64,000 bases of DNA from Spirilliplanes yamanashiensis (GCF_016863475.1 NZ_BOOY01000026.1:284747-348746), one strand, 5' to 3'; shown: positions 8,485 through 24,051, counted from the stretch's first letter. Numbers and translations: made by a program. The notes: a model not told the origin generated them from the sequence alone.

Positions 8485-11111
8485 GCGGGCGACTCCACGG
8501 GCTCGTTCGCGGACTTCTTCTGGGCGGGGATCTCGGCCTCGGCCTGGGGCTGCGCCTCGGGTTCGGGCGCTGTCTTGGTTGGGGGGCCGGGCTCGGGGCT
8601 CCGGGGGGTGGGCGCGGCCTTGAGGGCCGGTCCGGGCTCGGGTTCCGGCTCCGGCTCCGGCTCGCGCTCCGGCCCGGGCTCGGGCTCCGGCTGCGGGTCG
8701 GGGGGTGGCGCCGGGGCGGCCTCGGCGTTCGGCTCGGGCTTGGCCTCGACCTCGGGCTTGGCCTCGACCTCCACCTCGGCCTCGACGTCGGCCTCGACCT
8801 CGACCTGGACCTCGGCCTGGACCTCCGGCTGGGCCTGGACCTCGGGCCCGGCCTGGACCTCAAGCTTCGCCCTGCCTTCGGCTTCGGCCTCGGCTTGCGT
8901 CTCGGCTTCGGCCTCCGTCTCCACCTGGGCTTTCTCCTCGGCCTCGACCTCTTCCTCAGCCACGGCCTCGGCCTCGGCCTTCTTCTCAGCCACGGCCTCG
9001 GCCTCGGCCTTCTTCTCGGCCTCTACCTCGGCCTCGGCCTTCGGCTCGGCCGCGGGTGCCGGGTCGAAATCCACCACCGGCGGGGACCACGGCTCACTCC
9101 CTGGCTCGAAGGCCCGGACGACGACCGGCCCGGTCGCCGGCTCGGTCGCCTGCCCGGCCGACGACGCGGCCACCGGGTCGGAGGCCGGGTCGGCCGCCGG
9201 GTCCGCGTTCGTTTCGGGGGCCGGGTCGCGGAAGATCGGGATCTCCCGGGTCTCGGCGGCCGGCACGATCGGCAGCAGGCGGGTGTGTTCCGCCAGGGCG
9301 GCGGGTGCGCGCCGCCGCCGGTGCCGCTGGGCCAGGAAGATCGCGGGCGGCAGCAGGCAGATGGCGAGGTTGAGCGACGGCCACACCCACATCGGGCCGT
9401 TGACGTGGCCGGCGAACGGGGCCACCGCGAGCAGCAGGGCGTAGAAGCCCGCCCAGCGCAGGCTGCGGTGGAAGGTAAGCAGCCGGTCGGGGCTGGTCGA
9501 GTCGCCCTTCGGCGTCACCACGAAGCCGCTCGTCCTGCGCAGCACCGCCTGCACGAACGATGACACGTACACCGGGGTGGACAGCGTGGACACCAGCATC
9601 CCGGTGAGCCCGGACGAGCCGGCCTCCTCGTGTGGGCTGGTGTTGTGCCGGCGGTTCCACACGTACAGGCCGATCTGGAACAGGGCGGCGTCGACGTAGA
9701 GCATCAGCCACACCTCCAGCGGCACCTGCACGCCCTGGGCGCCGAGCAGCAGGTAGCAGGCGGCGTTGAGGGCGCCGAGCAGCCAGGCCAGCGCGGTCAG
9801 CGGGTAGTACGACATGAGCAGCGCGTAGTGCAGGGAGCGGCGCAGGCCGAGCCGCCAGCCGAGCTTGTGGAAGGAGGTGACGGCGACCTCGTCGGTGCCG
9901 CGCGACCAGCGGTGCTGCTGGCTGAAGTAGTCGGTCCACGACGAGGGGCCCTCGCCGACGGCGAGGACGTCCGGTGTGTACACCGAGCGCCAGCGTTTGC
10001 CGGTGGCCGGGTTCTTGTTGCCGTGCACCACGAGGCTGGTCGCCATGTCCTCGGTGATGGAGTCCTGGAGGCCGCCGATGGCGCGCAGCGCGTCGAGGCG
10101 CACGGCGTTGTTGGTGCCGACGAGCATGGCGATGCCGTGCCGGTTGCCGGCGCGCTGGAGCAGGGAGTGGAACAGGTACTGCTGCGACTCGGCCCAGCGG
10201 GTGACGACGTTGTCGTAGTTGCCGTAGATCTGGGGGCCGACGACGAACGCCACGTCGGGGTCGCGGAAGTAGCCGAGCATGCGTTCGCCGAAGTTGGGCG
10301 CGGGCACGTGGTCCGGGTCGACGGAGATGAAGACGTCGTACGCCTCGCCGTGTTCGGCGACCCACGCGTTGTAGTTGCCGTGCTTGGTCTTGGCCTTGTA
10401 CGCGCCGCCGGCGGTGTTGTACTCCTCGCGGCCCTTGCGGCTGAAGTGGCGGGCGCCGACCCGGGCGCACATGGCCTTGACGGTGGTGTCGTCGCCCTCG
10501 TCGAGCAGCCACACGTCGTACGGGCCGGTGTGCCGGATCTCCTTGGCGGCGCGCAGGGTGCGCTCGACCATCTCGACGGGTTCCTTGCCGGGCACGATGG
10601 TGGTGAGGAACGCGACGCGCAGGTCGGCCTGCGGGCTGACCGGCACCGGGTCGCGCGCCCACAGGGTGGCCAGGCACAGGGTGACGACGTTGACGAGCCG
10701 GAACAGCTCGATGAGAGCGGTGGCGCCGATCATCGTCAGAGTGGCGGCGTGCAGGGCGGGCTGCATGCCGCGGTCGGGGACCTCGATGGACGAGACGAGC
10801 CAGGCGAAGAACGTCGCCTCGAACGCGAACGCGAACAGGGTGATGAGGGCGGTGAGGAACGGCCGGCGCCGGGCCAGCGGGCGCATGCGGACCCGGTAGG
10901 GGCCGGTCGGCACCGGGTCCAGGGGGCCGGCGAGCACGCTGAAGCCGTCGTAGTCGTAGCCGTCCAGCGCGTACGCGGCGGCGTACACGCGGCCGCCGCC
11001 GGTGGCGGGCCGCCGTTGCAGCGGCACGGCTCTGGCCCGTGCGGGGCCGTCGACGGGCGACGGCCGGGCGGGCACGGGTTTGACGGGCACGGGCGCAGAC
11101 CTGAAGCGCAT
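8481..11111 (-). CDS. cslA: Cellulose-synthase-like glycosyltransferase with long acidic C-terminal tail
   Basis: An 876-residue membrane GT2 enzyme. Membrane segments lie near residues 100-150 and 420-580. The catalytic block carries the processive-synthase residues: [13 protein letters not shown] (DxD), TEDMA and QQHRWSRG (the Q/RxxRW motif). It should polymerise a beta-glucan from UDP-sugar and extrude it. From about residue 625 onward comes a tail of more than 200 residues made almost only of Glu, Ala, Pro, Lys and Val, partly repetitive. The ATG at 11111 follows an AGAGGA ribosome site; an upstream in-frame ATG has none. It is first in the cslA-glxA-cslZ operon and diverges from mfd. There is no PilZ domain inside the protein. 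Confidence 0.9.
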   Translation of the reverse strand: MRFRSAPVPVKPVPARPSPVDGPARARAVPLQRRPATGGGRVYAAAYALDGYDYDGFSVLAGPLDPVPTGPYRVRMRPLARRRPFLTALITLFAFAFEATFFAWLVSSIEVPDRGMQPALHAATLTMIGATALIELFRLVNVVTLCLATLWARDPVPVSPQADLRVAFLTTIVPGKEPVEMVERTLRAAKEIRHTGPYDVWLLDEGDDTTVKAMCARVGARHFSRKGREEYNTAGGAYKAKTKHGNYNAWVAEHGEAYDVFISVDPDHVPAPNFGERMLGYFRDPDVAFVVGPQIYGNYDNVVTRWAESQQYLFHSLLQRAGNRHGIAMLVGTNNAVRLDALRAIGGLQDSITEDMATSLVVHGNKNPATGKRWRSVYTPDVLAVGEGPSSWTDYFSQQHRWSRGTDEVAVTSFHKLGWRLGLRRSLHYALLMSYYPLTALAWLLGALNAACYLLLGAQGVQVPLEVWLMLYVDAALFQIGLYVWNRRHNTSPHEEAGSSGLTGMLVSTLSTPVYVSSFVQAVLRRTSGFVVTPKGDSTSPDRLLTFHRSLRWAGFYALLLAVAPFAGHVNGPMWVWPSLNLAICLLPPAIFLAQRHRRRRAPAALAEHTRLLPIVPAAETREIPIFRDPAPETNADPAADPASDPVAASSAGQATEPATGPVVVRAFEPGSEPWSPPVVDFDPAPAAEPKAEAEVEAEKKAEAEAVAEKKAEAEAVAEEEVEAEEKAQVETEAEAETQAEAEAEGRAKLEVQAGPEVQAQPEVQAEVQVEVEADVEAEVEVEAKPEVEAKPEPNAEAAPAPPPDPQPEPEPGPEREPEPEPEPEPGPALKAAPTPRSPEPGPPTKTAPEPEAQPQAEAEIPAQKKSANEPVESPA
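8955..9014. repeat. 30-base tandem direct repeat inside cslA
   Basis: Two adjacent exact copies of a 30-base unit (8955-8984 and 8985-9014) encode a [14 protein letters not shown] decapeptide twice. They sit inside a larger low-complexity stretch, about 8520-9060, coding the acidic tail. Slippage in such DNA could change tail length between strains. Confidence 0.85.
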
Positions 11112-11349
11112 CGACGTCCTCTCACCTCGGAACGGTGGAGTGTTCTCGATGTATCGATGCGTCCGTCGCACAATCGGTGCGTTCGTCCGGGAAAGTTATG
11201 ATTTGGACGGATGTCGATGGATGATCTCGCCTGCTCAACGCGCGCGGGCCGATCCGGCAACGGTGTCGGACCCGCGGACTACTCTGGGAACCGCACCCCC
11301 CGCCTCCGGCGTTTCGGGGGTCTCGTCGCGTGCCCGGTGGGGGTTTGTC
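11112..11349. promoter_or_regulatory. Divergent promoter region between cslA and mfd
   Basis: 238 bases that must hold the start signals for the csl operon (minus) and mfd (plus). The part near 11150-11225 is less GC-rich than its surroundings and contains several ATCGAT/CGATG-type short repeats. I could not assign convincing -35/-10 pairs or a known operator. Confidence 0.4.
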
Positions 11350-14955
<3,606 letters not shown>

Positions 14956-15011
14956 TCGGATTTCCGGGGGTCGGCGACGTACGTCACAGCACCCGTGAGA
15001 GAGTGACGACC

Positions 15012-15758
15012 ATGCAGCGTGCCCGCCGAGTAGCCGTCACCGCCGTCGCCGCCGCCCTCGCCGTCACCGGCCTGGCCGCCTGCCAGAACGAGCCCGGCGT
15101 CGCGGCGTACGTGGGGGACACCCGGATCACCGAGGACCGTGTCGACGCCATCTACACCGAGGCGCGCGACAAGCTCACCGCGTCGGTCGAGCGCACCGGC
15201 CAGGAGCAGGGCGGCCAGGCGCCCGGCCCGGTCGAGATGCCGGTGACCCGCCGCGACATCGTCACCAACCTCGTCGGGCTCGACGTGCTGCGCGGCATCG
15301 CCGAGCAGCGCAACCTGCAGCCGGCGCAGATCCCGGTCGAGCAGGTCGCGCAGGGCGTCGGCCTGCCCGCCGACACCGAGTACGTGCGCACGTTCGCGGA
15401 GTACCGCGGCTACCTCGACGCGTTCGCCCGCACCGTCACCCCGGCCGCGCCGAGCGACGCCGACCTGATGGACGTGTACGAGCGGCTGAAGGCCGGCGGC
15501 GCCCAGACCGGCGGCGACTTCGCGGCGTTCAAGGGCTCGATCGGCGAGCAGGACCAGCAGGTCCTCGCCGAGAACATCGGCCTGCGCAACGCCCTCGGCG
15601 AGGCGGCCGCCGCCGCGAACGCCCGGGTCAACCCGCGCTACGGCGACGCCGAGATGCAGCTCGTGACGTTCCGCAACGAGCAGGGCCAGACCCGCCCGCT
15701 GGTGGTGCTGTCCTTCAACGCCGAGACCGGCGAACCGGCCGTCGTCGACCTGCCGTGA
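15012..15758 (+). CDS. SurA-N-like lipoprotein
   Basis: A 248-residue lipoprotein. The N-terminus is basic and hydrophobic and ends in LAAC (Cys at residue 23), a lipobox, so it is anchored on the outside of the membrane. The following AYVGDTRITEDRVD segment is the start of a SurA/PrsA N-terminal chaperone-type domain. No parvulin catalytic domain is recognisable, so a chaperone role is more likely than prolyl isomerase activity. The last 4 bases overlap the mazG start (GTGA), which couples their translation. It occupies the position of lpqU in the mycobacterial order, though the sequence looks different from a transglycosylase. Confidence 0.75.
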   Translation: MQRARRVAVTAVAAALAVTGLAACQNEPGVAAYVGDTRITEDRVDAIYTEARDKLTASVERTGQEQGGQAPGPVEMPVTRRDIVTNLVGLDVLRGIAEQRNLQPAQIPVEQVAQGVGLPADTEYVRTFAEYRGYLDAFARTVTPAAPSDADLMDVYERLKAGGAQTGGDFAAFKGSIGEQDQQVLAENIGLRNALGEAAAAANARVNPRYGDAEMQLVTFRNEQGQTRPLVVLSFNAETGEPAVVDLP

Positions 15759-16723
15759 CCCCGCCCGGCGCCGGCCGGATCGTCCTGCTGGTCACCTCGC
15801 CGCGGCTGCCCGCAGGCCTGCTGTCGGCCGCCGCGTGGGACCTGGTGCGCGCCCACCCGGTGCTGACCGCCGCGGACGGCGAGACGGTCACCGCGCTGCG
15901 CGCCGCCGGCGCCACCGTCACCGTCGGCGCGGCCGACGAGCAGACCCTGCTCGACGCGGTCGCCGCCCACGGCACCGTGGTGTGGCTGGCCGGCCCGACC
16001 GGCGACGAGGACCTGGCCCGCCGCCTCGGCCTGCGGCTCGCCCGCGAACCCGCCCTGGCCGAACTGGAACTCATGTACGGCTCGTGGGACCCGCCCGGCG
16101 CCCGCCTGCTCGACGCGGTCGCCGTCATCGACCGGCTAGCCTCGCCCGGCGGCGACCCGTGGAAGCGCCAGCAGACCCACGCCAGCCTCGCCACGTACCT
16201 GCTGGAGGAGGCGTACGAGGCCTACGACGCCATCGACTCCGGCGACCTCGACGCGCTGCGCGAGGAACTGGGCGACGTGCTGCTCCAGGTGGTGCTGCAC
16301 AGCCGCCTCGCCGAGGAACTGCCCGACGAGCACCGGTGGAACGTCGACGACGTGGCCGGCACGCTCGTCGAGAAGATGGTCCGGCGCAACCCGCACGTCT
16401 TCGCGGGCGAAGAGGTCGCCGACGTCGACGAGATCATCGAGAACTGGGAACGCATCAAGAAGGCGGAGAAGGCCCGCGGCTCCGCCATGGACGGCATCGC
16501 CCTGTCCCAGCCCGCCCTGGCCCTGGCCGCGAAGATCCTGCAACGCGCCGACCGCGCCGGCCTGACCGTCCCCCTGCCCACCGGCGACGACCTGGGCGCC
16601 CGGCTGCTGGCCGCGGTGGCGGCGGCCCGCGCCGTGGGCGAGGACGCCGAGGAGTCCCTGCGCCGCACCGCCCTGGCGTACGCCGAAGCGGTGCGCGAGG
16701 CTGAGGGCGCCGGCGACCGCTGA
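15755..16723 (+). CDS. mazG: Nucleoside triphosphate pyrophosphohydrolase MazG
   Basis: A 322-residue house-cleaning enzyme that hydrolyses non-canonical or damaged NTPs to NMP and pyrophosphate. The MazG fold is marked by GGDPWKRQQTHASL, LLEEAYEAYDAI (EExxE) and LREELGDVLLQVV, with ENWERIKKAEK after it. About 120 residues at the N-terminus precede this domain and are weakly conserved, as in other actinobacterial MazG. Translation starts at a GTG overlapping the stop of the lipoprotein gene. Confidence 0.93.
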   Translation: MTPPGAGRIVLLVTSPRLPAGLLSAAAWDLVRAHPVLTAADGETVTALRAAGATVTVGAADEQTLLDAVAAHGTVVWLAGPTGDEDLARRLGLRLAREPALAELELMYGSWDPPGARLLDAVAVIDRLASPGGDPWKRQQTHASLATYLLEEAYEAYDAIDSGDLDALREELGDVLLQVVLHSRLAEELPDEHRWNVDDVAGTLVEKMVRRNPHVFAGEEVADVDEIIENWERIKKAEKARGSAMDGIALSQPALALAAKILQRADRAGLTVPLPTGDDLGARLLAAVAAARAVGEDAEESLRRTALAYAEAVREAEGAGDR

Positions 16724-16846
16724 GCCGGTGCGGCAGGCCAGACTGTTCGAAAGCGGTCATCCGCGCTGCCCCGCGCGGCCGGGACGGCCCGTCCGTTGAT
16801 GCGCGGCGTGGCGGGTGCGTCTCGACAGGCGGAGTAACGTCATCGC

Positions 16847-18463
16847 ATGCCGGAGTTCGTGCCGCTCGCGGAGCGCATCGTCGACGCCGTTCTCGCCGCC
16901 AATCCCGGGGTCGCCACGTACGCGGGCGATCACCGTCACGACGACAAGCTGACCGACCTGTCCGCGGACGCCGTGGCCGGGCAGGTGGCCATGCTGCGCG
17001 ACGCCGCCGACGTGCTCGCCGGGCTGGACACCGACGATCTGGGGCCACAGGAGCGGGTGGACCACGCCATCCTGTCGTCGATCGTGGACCGGGGCATCTT
17101 CGAGGCCACCCAGGTGCGCGAGCACGAGTGGAACCCGCTGGAGCACAACCCGGGGCCGCTGCTGCACGCGTTGCTGAGCCGCGACTTCGCGCCCGCGGAG
17201 GAGCGGCTGGCGAACATCGCCGGGCGGCTGGCGGCGATCCCGGACGCGCTCGCCACGGCGCGGGCGGTGCTGCGGGACGTGCCGACGATCCACGCGGAGA
17301 CGGCGGTGGGGCAGTTCGCGGGCACGGCGTCGCTGATCCGGGACGAGTTGCCGGCGCTGGTGGCGCAGGCGCCCGCGCTGAAGGGCGAGGTGGAGCCGGC
17401 GGCGGCGGGGGCGCTGGCGGCGCTGGACGAGTTCGGCGGGTGGTTGCGCGACGGGCTGTCGGCGGGTGATCCGGGGCGGGACCCGCGGCTGGGGCGGCGG
17501 CTGTGGGAGGCGCGGCTGTGGCACACGCTGGACACGGAGCTGCCCGCGGCGGAGGTGCTGGCGCGGGCGCAGCGGAACCTGGCGGCGGTGGGGGAGCGGC
17601 TGCGGGAGGTGTCGGCGGAGCTGGTCGGCGGCCCGGCGACGGACGAGACGGTGCGTGAGGCGCTGGGGCGGCTGGCGGCCGACCACCCGGACAACGCGTC
17701 GATCGTGGGTCTGGCGCGGGAGACGATGGCGGAGGCGACGGCGTTCGTCCGGGACCACGACGTGGTGACGCTGCTGGACGACCCGTGCGTGATCGAGGAG
17801 ATGCCGGAGTTCGCGCGGGGCGTGGCGGTGGCGTACTGCGACGCGCCGGGGCCGCTGGAGACGGCGACGGTGCCGACGTTCTACTGCATCTCGCCGACCC
17901 CGGCGGACTGGCCGGCGCAGCGGGTGGAGTCGTTCTACCGCGAGTACAACAACCACATGATCCGGAACCTGACGGTGCACGAGGCGATGCCGGGGCACTT
18001 CCTGCAGCTGGCGCACTCGCGGCGGTTCCGGGGCAGCACCCGGGTGCGGGCGCTGGGCTTCTCGGGCCCGATGGTGGAGGGCTGGGCGGTGTACGCCGAG
18101 GAGCTGATGGCCGACCTGGGCTTCGGCGGCCCGGCGATCCGGCTGCACCAGCTGAAGATGCAGCTGCGGATGAGCCTGAACGCGATCGTCGACCAGCTGG
18201 TGCACTGCGCGGACCTGCCCGAGGCGGAGGCGATGGCGATGCTGACCGGGCCGGGCTTCCAGGAGGAGGGCGAGGCGGCCGGCAAGTGGCGGCGGGCGCT
18301 GCTCACGTCGACGCAGCTGTCGACGTACTTCGTGGGCTGGACGGAGATGTCGGCCATCGCGGCGTCCCGGCCGTTCGGGGCGACGCCGCGGGCGTGGCAC
18401 GACGCGATGCTGGCGCACGGCTCGCCGGCGCCGCGGCACCTGCGCGCGCTGCTGGACGTGTGA
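16847..18463 (+). CDS. DUF885 family putative metallopeptidase
   Basis: A 538-residue cytoplasmic protein with no signal peptide. The feature that assigns it to DUF885 is VHEAMPGHFLQ near residue 380, a zinc-binding HExxxGH-type motif, followed by GPMVEGWAVYAEELM with the downstream Glu. The family is related to M1/M4-like zinc peptidases, and activity on peptides is inferred only. The ATG at 16847 has GGAG about 14 bases upstream. It is followed on the same strand by an alpha/beta hydrolase after 57 bases. Confidence 0.85.
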   Translation: MPEFVPLAERIVDAVLAANPGVATYAGDHRHDDKLTDLSADAVAGQVAMLRDAADVLAGLDTDDLGPQERVDHAILSSIVDRGIFEATQVREHEWNPLEHNPGPLLHALLSRDFAPAEERLANIAGRLAAIPDALATARAVLRDVPTIHAETAVGQFAGTASLIRDELPALVAQAPALKGEVEPAAAGALAALDEFGGWLRDGLSAGDPGRDPRLGRRLWEARLWHTLDTELPAAEVLARAQRNLAAVGERLREVSAELVGGPATDETVREALGRLAADHPDNASIVGLARETMAEATAFVRDHDVVTLLDDPCVIEEMPEFARGVAVAYCDAPGPLETATVPTFYCISPTPADWPAQRVESFYREYNNHMIRNLTVHEAMPGHFLQLAHSRRFRGSTRVRALGFSGPMVEGWAVYAEELMADLGFGGPAIRLHQLKMQLRMSLNAIVDQLVHCADLPEAEAMAMLTGPGFQEEGEAAGKWRRALLTSTQLSTYFVGWTEMSAIAASRPFGATPRAWHDAMLAHGSPAPRHLRALLDV

Positions 18464-18520
18464 GCCGCGGGCGGCATTCACTCACGCGCGGGTCCGGGCC
18501 GCCGGTGTCAGGATGCACGG

Positions 18521-19347
18521 ATGAAGCATCGTCAGGTCACCGTCGGTGATGCCTCGCTGCACGTGATCGAGGCCGGCGACCCGGCCGCGCCGCCGGTGCT
18601 GTTCCTGCACGGCTGGCCGCAGTCGGCACAGAGCTGGGCGCCGGTGCTGGAGCTGGCCGCGGAGACCCACCACGCGCTGGCGGTCGACCTGCCCGGCATC
18701 GGCGGCTCGACGGGCGCCACGGACGGCTCGAAGCGGGCCGTCGCCGAGGTGGTGCGCCTGCTGATCGAGCGGCTGGGGCTGCGCCGGCCGCTGCTGGCCG
18801 GGCACGACCTCGGCGGCATGGTGGTGTACGCCTACCTGCGCCGCTACCACGACCTCGGCCGGGCGGTGATCATGAACACCGTGCTGCCGGGCGTCGCCCC
18901 GTGGGACGAGGTGCTGCGCAACCCGTACCTGTGGCACTTCGCCCTGCACGCGGTGCCGGACCTGCCGGAGCAGCTGGTGACGGGGCGCGAACGGCCGTAC
19001 TTCGACCACTTCTTCGACGTGCTGTCGCCGGACCCGGCGGCGATCGGCGAGGCGGAGCGGGCGGCGGCGGTGGCCGCGTACCGGGGCCCGGCCCTGCGCG
19101 CCGGCTTCGACCTGTACCGGGCGCTGACCTGGGACGCCGCCGACAACGAGCTGTGCGCGCAGGACGGCCCGGCCCCGACGCCGGTGCTGTACGTGCGCGG
19201 CGAGCACGAGCCGGGCGACCCGGACGCGTACGTGAAGGGCCTGGCGGACGCGGGCGTCACCGACGTCGAGTGCGCGGTGGTGCCGGGCGCGGGGCACTTC
19301 GCGCCGACGGAGAACCCGCGCGCGGTGTGGGACCTGGTGCGCCGCTT

Positions 19348-19354
<7 letters not shown>
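18521..19354 (+). CDS. Alpha/beta-fold hydrolase, epoxide-hydrolase-like
   Basis: A 277-residue cytoplasmic hydrolase. FLHGWPQS is the oxyanion-hole loop. GHDLGG carries an Asp nucleophile at the elbow, which favours epoxide hydrolase or dehalogenase-type chemistry over serine esterase. A late acidic residue lies in RGEHEPGD and the catalytic His in GAGHFAPTE. The natural substrate cannot be predicted. Its 3' end overlaps the convergent PilZ gene by 7 bases. Confidence 0.83.
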
Positions 19355-21386
<2,032 letters not shown>

Positions 21387-21398
21387 CACAGGCGTACG

Positions 21399-21428
21399 AA
21401 CGGGCGGACCCGGTCGGGTCCGCCCGTT
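21399..21428 (+). terminator. Intrinsic terminator of eno
   Basis: A perfect 13-bp stem AACGGGCGGACCC with its complement and a GGTC loop, 12 bases after the eno stop. The run GTTGCGTT follows. Confidence 0.85.
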
Positions 21429-21520
21429 GCGTTCAGTGTGTTGTGACGCGCCGTGACCGGGCATAGTGTCCGGTACGGGGACGCACGCCCGGTGACGACG
21501 CGTGGGGGAGGGGGAGCCGC

Positions 21521-22150
21521 ATGACGCAGCGCCGCACACCCAGCGGTCAGGGTCCGGCCCGCCGCCCCGGGCAGTCCCGGGCGGGCAGCCGGGTCACCGG
21601 CCGCAGCACCACCCGCGAGCCGGCCGGCCTGCGCGCCGAGCCGCGCACCCCCGCCCGCACCCCCGCGCGCGGCACCGGCCGGGCCGCGCCCGCCGCCCGC
21701 TCCGGCAGCCGCCCCGCGGCCGCCCGCCGGGCCGCCGTCGGCGGCGCCGCGAAGCGCACGGCCGCCCCGCAGCCGCGCCGGTTCACCGGCCGGGCCACTG
21801 TGCTGCTGGTCGTGCTGGCGGTGCTGGCGCTGGGCTACACGTACCCGATCCGGGTCTACCTCGACCAGGAGTCGCAGATCGCCGAGACCAAGGCGGCGAT
21901 CGCGGCGCAGCAGAAGGCCATCGCGGACAAGACGGCCCAGGTCGCCAAGTGGCAGGACGACGAGTACGTCATCTCGCAGGCCCGCAAGCGTTTCTACTAC
22001 GTGCCGCCGGGCGTGACGCCGCTGATCGTGCTGCACGACGAGGCAGGCGCCGCCCGCGACGCGGGGGTGCCGCCCGTGCCACCCGCCCCGGACCGCTGGT
22101 ACGACTCGCTGTGGTCGAGCATCGAGGCCGCCGACAAGGAAGCTCCGTGA
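21521..22150 (+). CDS. Septum formation initiator family protein (FtsB/DivIC-like)
   Basis: A 209-residue bitopic membrane protein of the cell-division complex. About 88 residues of Arg/Ala/Pro/Gly-rich cytoplasmic N-terminus come first. A single membrane helix near residues 92-110 follows, then a coiled coil (LDQESQIAETKAAIAAQQ) and a segment RKRFYYVPPGVTPL typical of FtsB/DivIC. The long basic N-terminus is usual in actinobacteria but is low in complexity. It overlaps the DUF501 gene by 4 bases (GTGA). Confidence 0.88.
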   Translation: MTQRRTPSGQGPARRPGQSRAGSRVTGRSTTREPAGLRAEPRTPARTPARGTGRAAPAARSGSRPAAARRAAVGGAAKRTAAPQPRRFTGRATVLLVVLAVLALGYTYPIRVYLDQESQIAETKAAIAAQQKAIADKTAQVAKWQDDEYVISQARKRFYYVPPGVTPLIVLHDEAGAARDAGVPPVPPAPDRWYDSLWSSIEAADKEAP

Positions 22151-22641
22151 CGTTGGAACCACCCGCCGACCGCGATCTGGCCGCGGTCGAGGCCCAGCTG
22201 GGCCGGCCCTCCCGCGGCACCCGTGCCGTGCACCGCTGCCCGTGCGGCAACCCCGACGTGGTCGAGACCGAACCGCGGCTGCCCAACGGCACCCCGTTCC
22301 CGACGACGTACTACCTGACCTGCCCGAAGGCGACCGCCGCGTGCAGCCGGCTGGAGTCGGAGGGGCTGATGCGCGAGATGGCGGCCCGGCTCGACACCGA
22401 CCCCGACCTGGCGAAGCGGTACGCGGCCGCGCACGAGGACTACCTGGCCCGCCGCGCCGGGCTGGGCGACGTGCCGGAGATCGCCGGCATCTCCGCCGGC
22501 GGCATGCCCGACCGGGTGAAGTGCCTGCACGTGCACCTCGGGCACGCGCTGGCGGCGGGGCCCGGCGTCAACCCGTTCGGCGACGAGGTGCGCGAGCTGA
22601 TCGGCGCGTGGTGGAGCGGCGGGCCGTGCGTGACGTCCTGA
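22147..22641 (+). CDS. DUF501 family protein
   Basis: A 164-residue protein of unknown function found next to ftsB and ppx in actinobacteria. The conserved parts are VHRCPCGNPDVVETEPRLP, GTPFPTTYYLTCPKA and DRVKCLHVHLGHALA. Several Cys and His residues suggest a metal site, which is inference. Starts with GTG inside the previous stop. The final codons overlap the start of the acetyltransferase gene. Confidence 0.9.
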   Translation: MTLEPPADRDLAAVEAQLGRPSRGTRAVHRCPCGNPDVVETEPRLPNGTPFPTTYYLTCPKATAACSRLESEGLMREMAARLDTDPDLAKRYAAAHEDYLARRAGLGDVPEIAGISAGGMPDRVKCLHVHLGHALAAGPGVNPFGDEVRELIGAWWSGGPCVTS

Positions 22642-23129
22642 TCCGGCGTGCCCGCACCGGCGACGTGCGCGGCATCCGGCGCCTGGTCGACACGTACACC
22701 GGGGGCCGCCGGATGCTGACCAAGGCCACCGTGACCCTGTACGAGGACGTGCAGGAGTTCTGGGTGGCCGAGACGCCGGACGGCCGCCTGGCCGGCTGCG
22801 GCGCCCTGCACGTGATGTGGGAGGACCTGGCGGAGATCCGCACGGTGGCCGTCGACCCGGAGCTGCGCGGGCGGAAGATCGGCCACCGGATCGTCGAGGC
22901 GCTGCTGGACACGGCCCGCGAGCTGGGCGTGCAGCGGGTGTTCTGCCTGACGTTCGAGACCCGGTTCTTCGGCTCGTTCGGGTTCACGGAGATCGACGGG
23001 GCGCCGGTGCCGCCCGCGGTGTTCGAGCAGCTGCTCGTCTCGTACGACGAGGGTGTGGCCGAGTTCCTCGACCTCGAACGGGTCAAGCCCAACACCCTCG
23101 GCAACACCCGCATGCTGCTGCACCTGTAA
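22626..23129 (+). CDS. GNAT amino-acid N-acetyltransferase (ArgA-like)
   Basis: A 167-residue GNAT enzyme. IRRARTGDVRGIRRLVD and VDPELRGRKIGHRIVEALLD carry the acetyl-CoA loop (RGRKIG). RVFCLTFETRFFGSFGFTEI resembles the short ArgA-type enzymes that acetylate glutamate at the first step of arginine synthesis. I chose GTG 22626 because GGAG lies 9 bases upstream; GTG 22611 in the same frame is possible. Either start overlaps DUF501, so the genes are coupled. Glutamate as substrate is inferred from family resemblance. Confidence 0.78.
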   Translation: MRDVLIRRARTGDVRGIRRLVDTYTGGRRMLTKATVTLYEDVQEFWVAETPDGRLAGCGALHVMWEDLAEIRTVAVDPELRGRKIGHRIVEALLDTARELGVQRVFCLTFETRFFGSFGFTEIDGAPVPPAVFEQLLVSYDEGVAEFLDLERVKPNTLGNTRMLLHL

Positions 23130-23139
23130 CTTTCGCGCC

Positions 23140-24051
23140 ATGACGCGAGTGGCGGCGATCGACTGCGGCACGAACTCCATCCGGCTGCTGGTGACCGACG
23201 ACGGCACGGCGGACCTGACCCGGCGGATGGAGATCGTCCGGCTCGGCGAGGGCGTCGACCGCACGGGCCGGCTGTCGGACGCGGCGCTGGAGCGCACGGA
23301 GCGCGCGCTGCGCTCGTACGCGGCGGCGATCGAGGAGCTGGGCGCGACGAAGGTGCGGATGTGCGCCACGTCGGCCTCGCGGGACGCCTCCAACGCGGCG
23401 GACTTCCGGGCGATGGTGCGCGGCATCCTCGGCGTGGACCCGGAGGTCATCTCGGGCGACGAGGAGGCCCGGCTGTCGTTCGCGGGCGCGGTGCGCGGCC
23501 TGACCGCGGCGGCGCCGTACCTGGTGGTGGACATCGGCGGCGGCTCGACCGAGTTCGTCACCGGCACCGACTCGGTCGCCGCGGCGCTGAGCGTGGACGT
23601 CGGCTGCGTGCGGATGACCGAGCGGCACCTGCACGGCGACCCGCCGACGGCGGCGGAGGTGGCCGCGGCGGAGGCCGACATCACGGCGGCCGTCGACCGG
23701 GCGCTCGCGGCCGTGGACGGCCGCGCGGCCGCCACGCTGGTCGGCCTCGCCGGGTCGGTCACGACCGTGGCGGCACTGGCTCAGGGCCTGCCCGGGTACG
23801 ACCCGGTGCGCATCCACCACGCCCGCATCTCGTACGCCGACGTGGCCCGGGTGACAGCGGAGCTGCTGGCCGCCCCGGTGGCGGACCGGCTGGCGCTGCC
23901 GGTCATGCACCCGGGCCGGGCGGACGTGATCGGGGCGGGCGCCCTGGTGCTGCGGGTCGTCATGGAGCGCTCGGGCCACGACGCGGTGGTGGCCAGCGAG
24001 CACGACATCCTGGACGGCATCGCCTACTCCATGATTGACGGCACTTCGTAA
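23140..24051 (+). CDS. ppx: Ppx/GppA phosphatase family protein
   Basis: A 303-residue exopolyphosphatase or pppGpp phosphatase of the ASKHA fold. It begins AAIDCGTNSIRLLV, with the second phosphate loop VVDIGGGSTEF and the later block VGLAGSVTTVAAL. It is the short single-module form common in actinobacteria. It lies 10 bases after the acetyltransferase, so it probably shares that transcript. A polyphosphate kinase 2 and a CHAD protein at 41920-44297 point to active polyphosphate metabolism. Confidence 0.92.
   Translation: MTRVAAIDCGTNSIRLLVTDDGTADLTRRMEIVRLGEGVDRTGRLSDAALERTERALRSYAAAIEELGATKVRMCATSASRDASNAADFRAMVRGILGVDPEVISGDEEARLSFAGAVRGLTAAAPYLVVDIGGGSTEFVTGTDSVAAALSVDVGCVRMTERHLHGDPPTAAEVAAAEADITAAVDRALAAVDGRAAATLVGLAGSVTTVAALAQGLPGYDPVRIHHARISYADVARVTAELLAAPVADRLALPVMHPGRADVIGAGALVLRVVMERSGHDAVVASEHDILDGIAYSMIDGTS

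Noticed and set aside
8520..9060. Repetitive DNA that at first looks like a repeat array or CRISPR-like locus
   Set aside because: The repeats are in frame within cslA, encode a Glu/Ala-rich tail and have no constant repeat-spacer structure.
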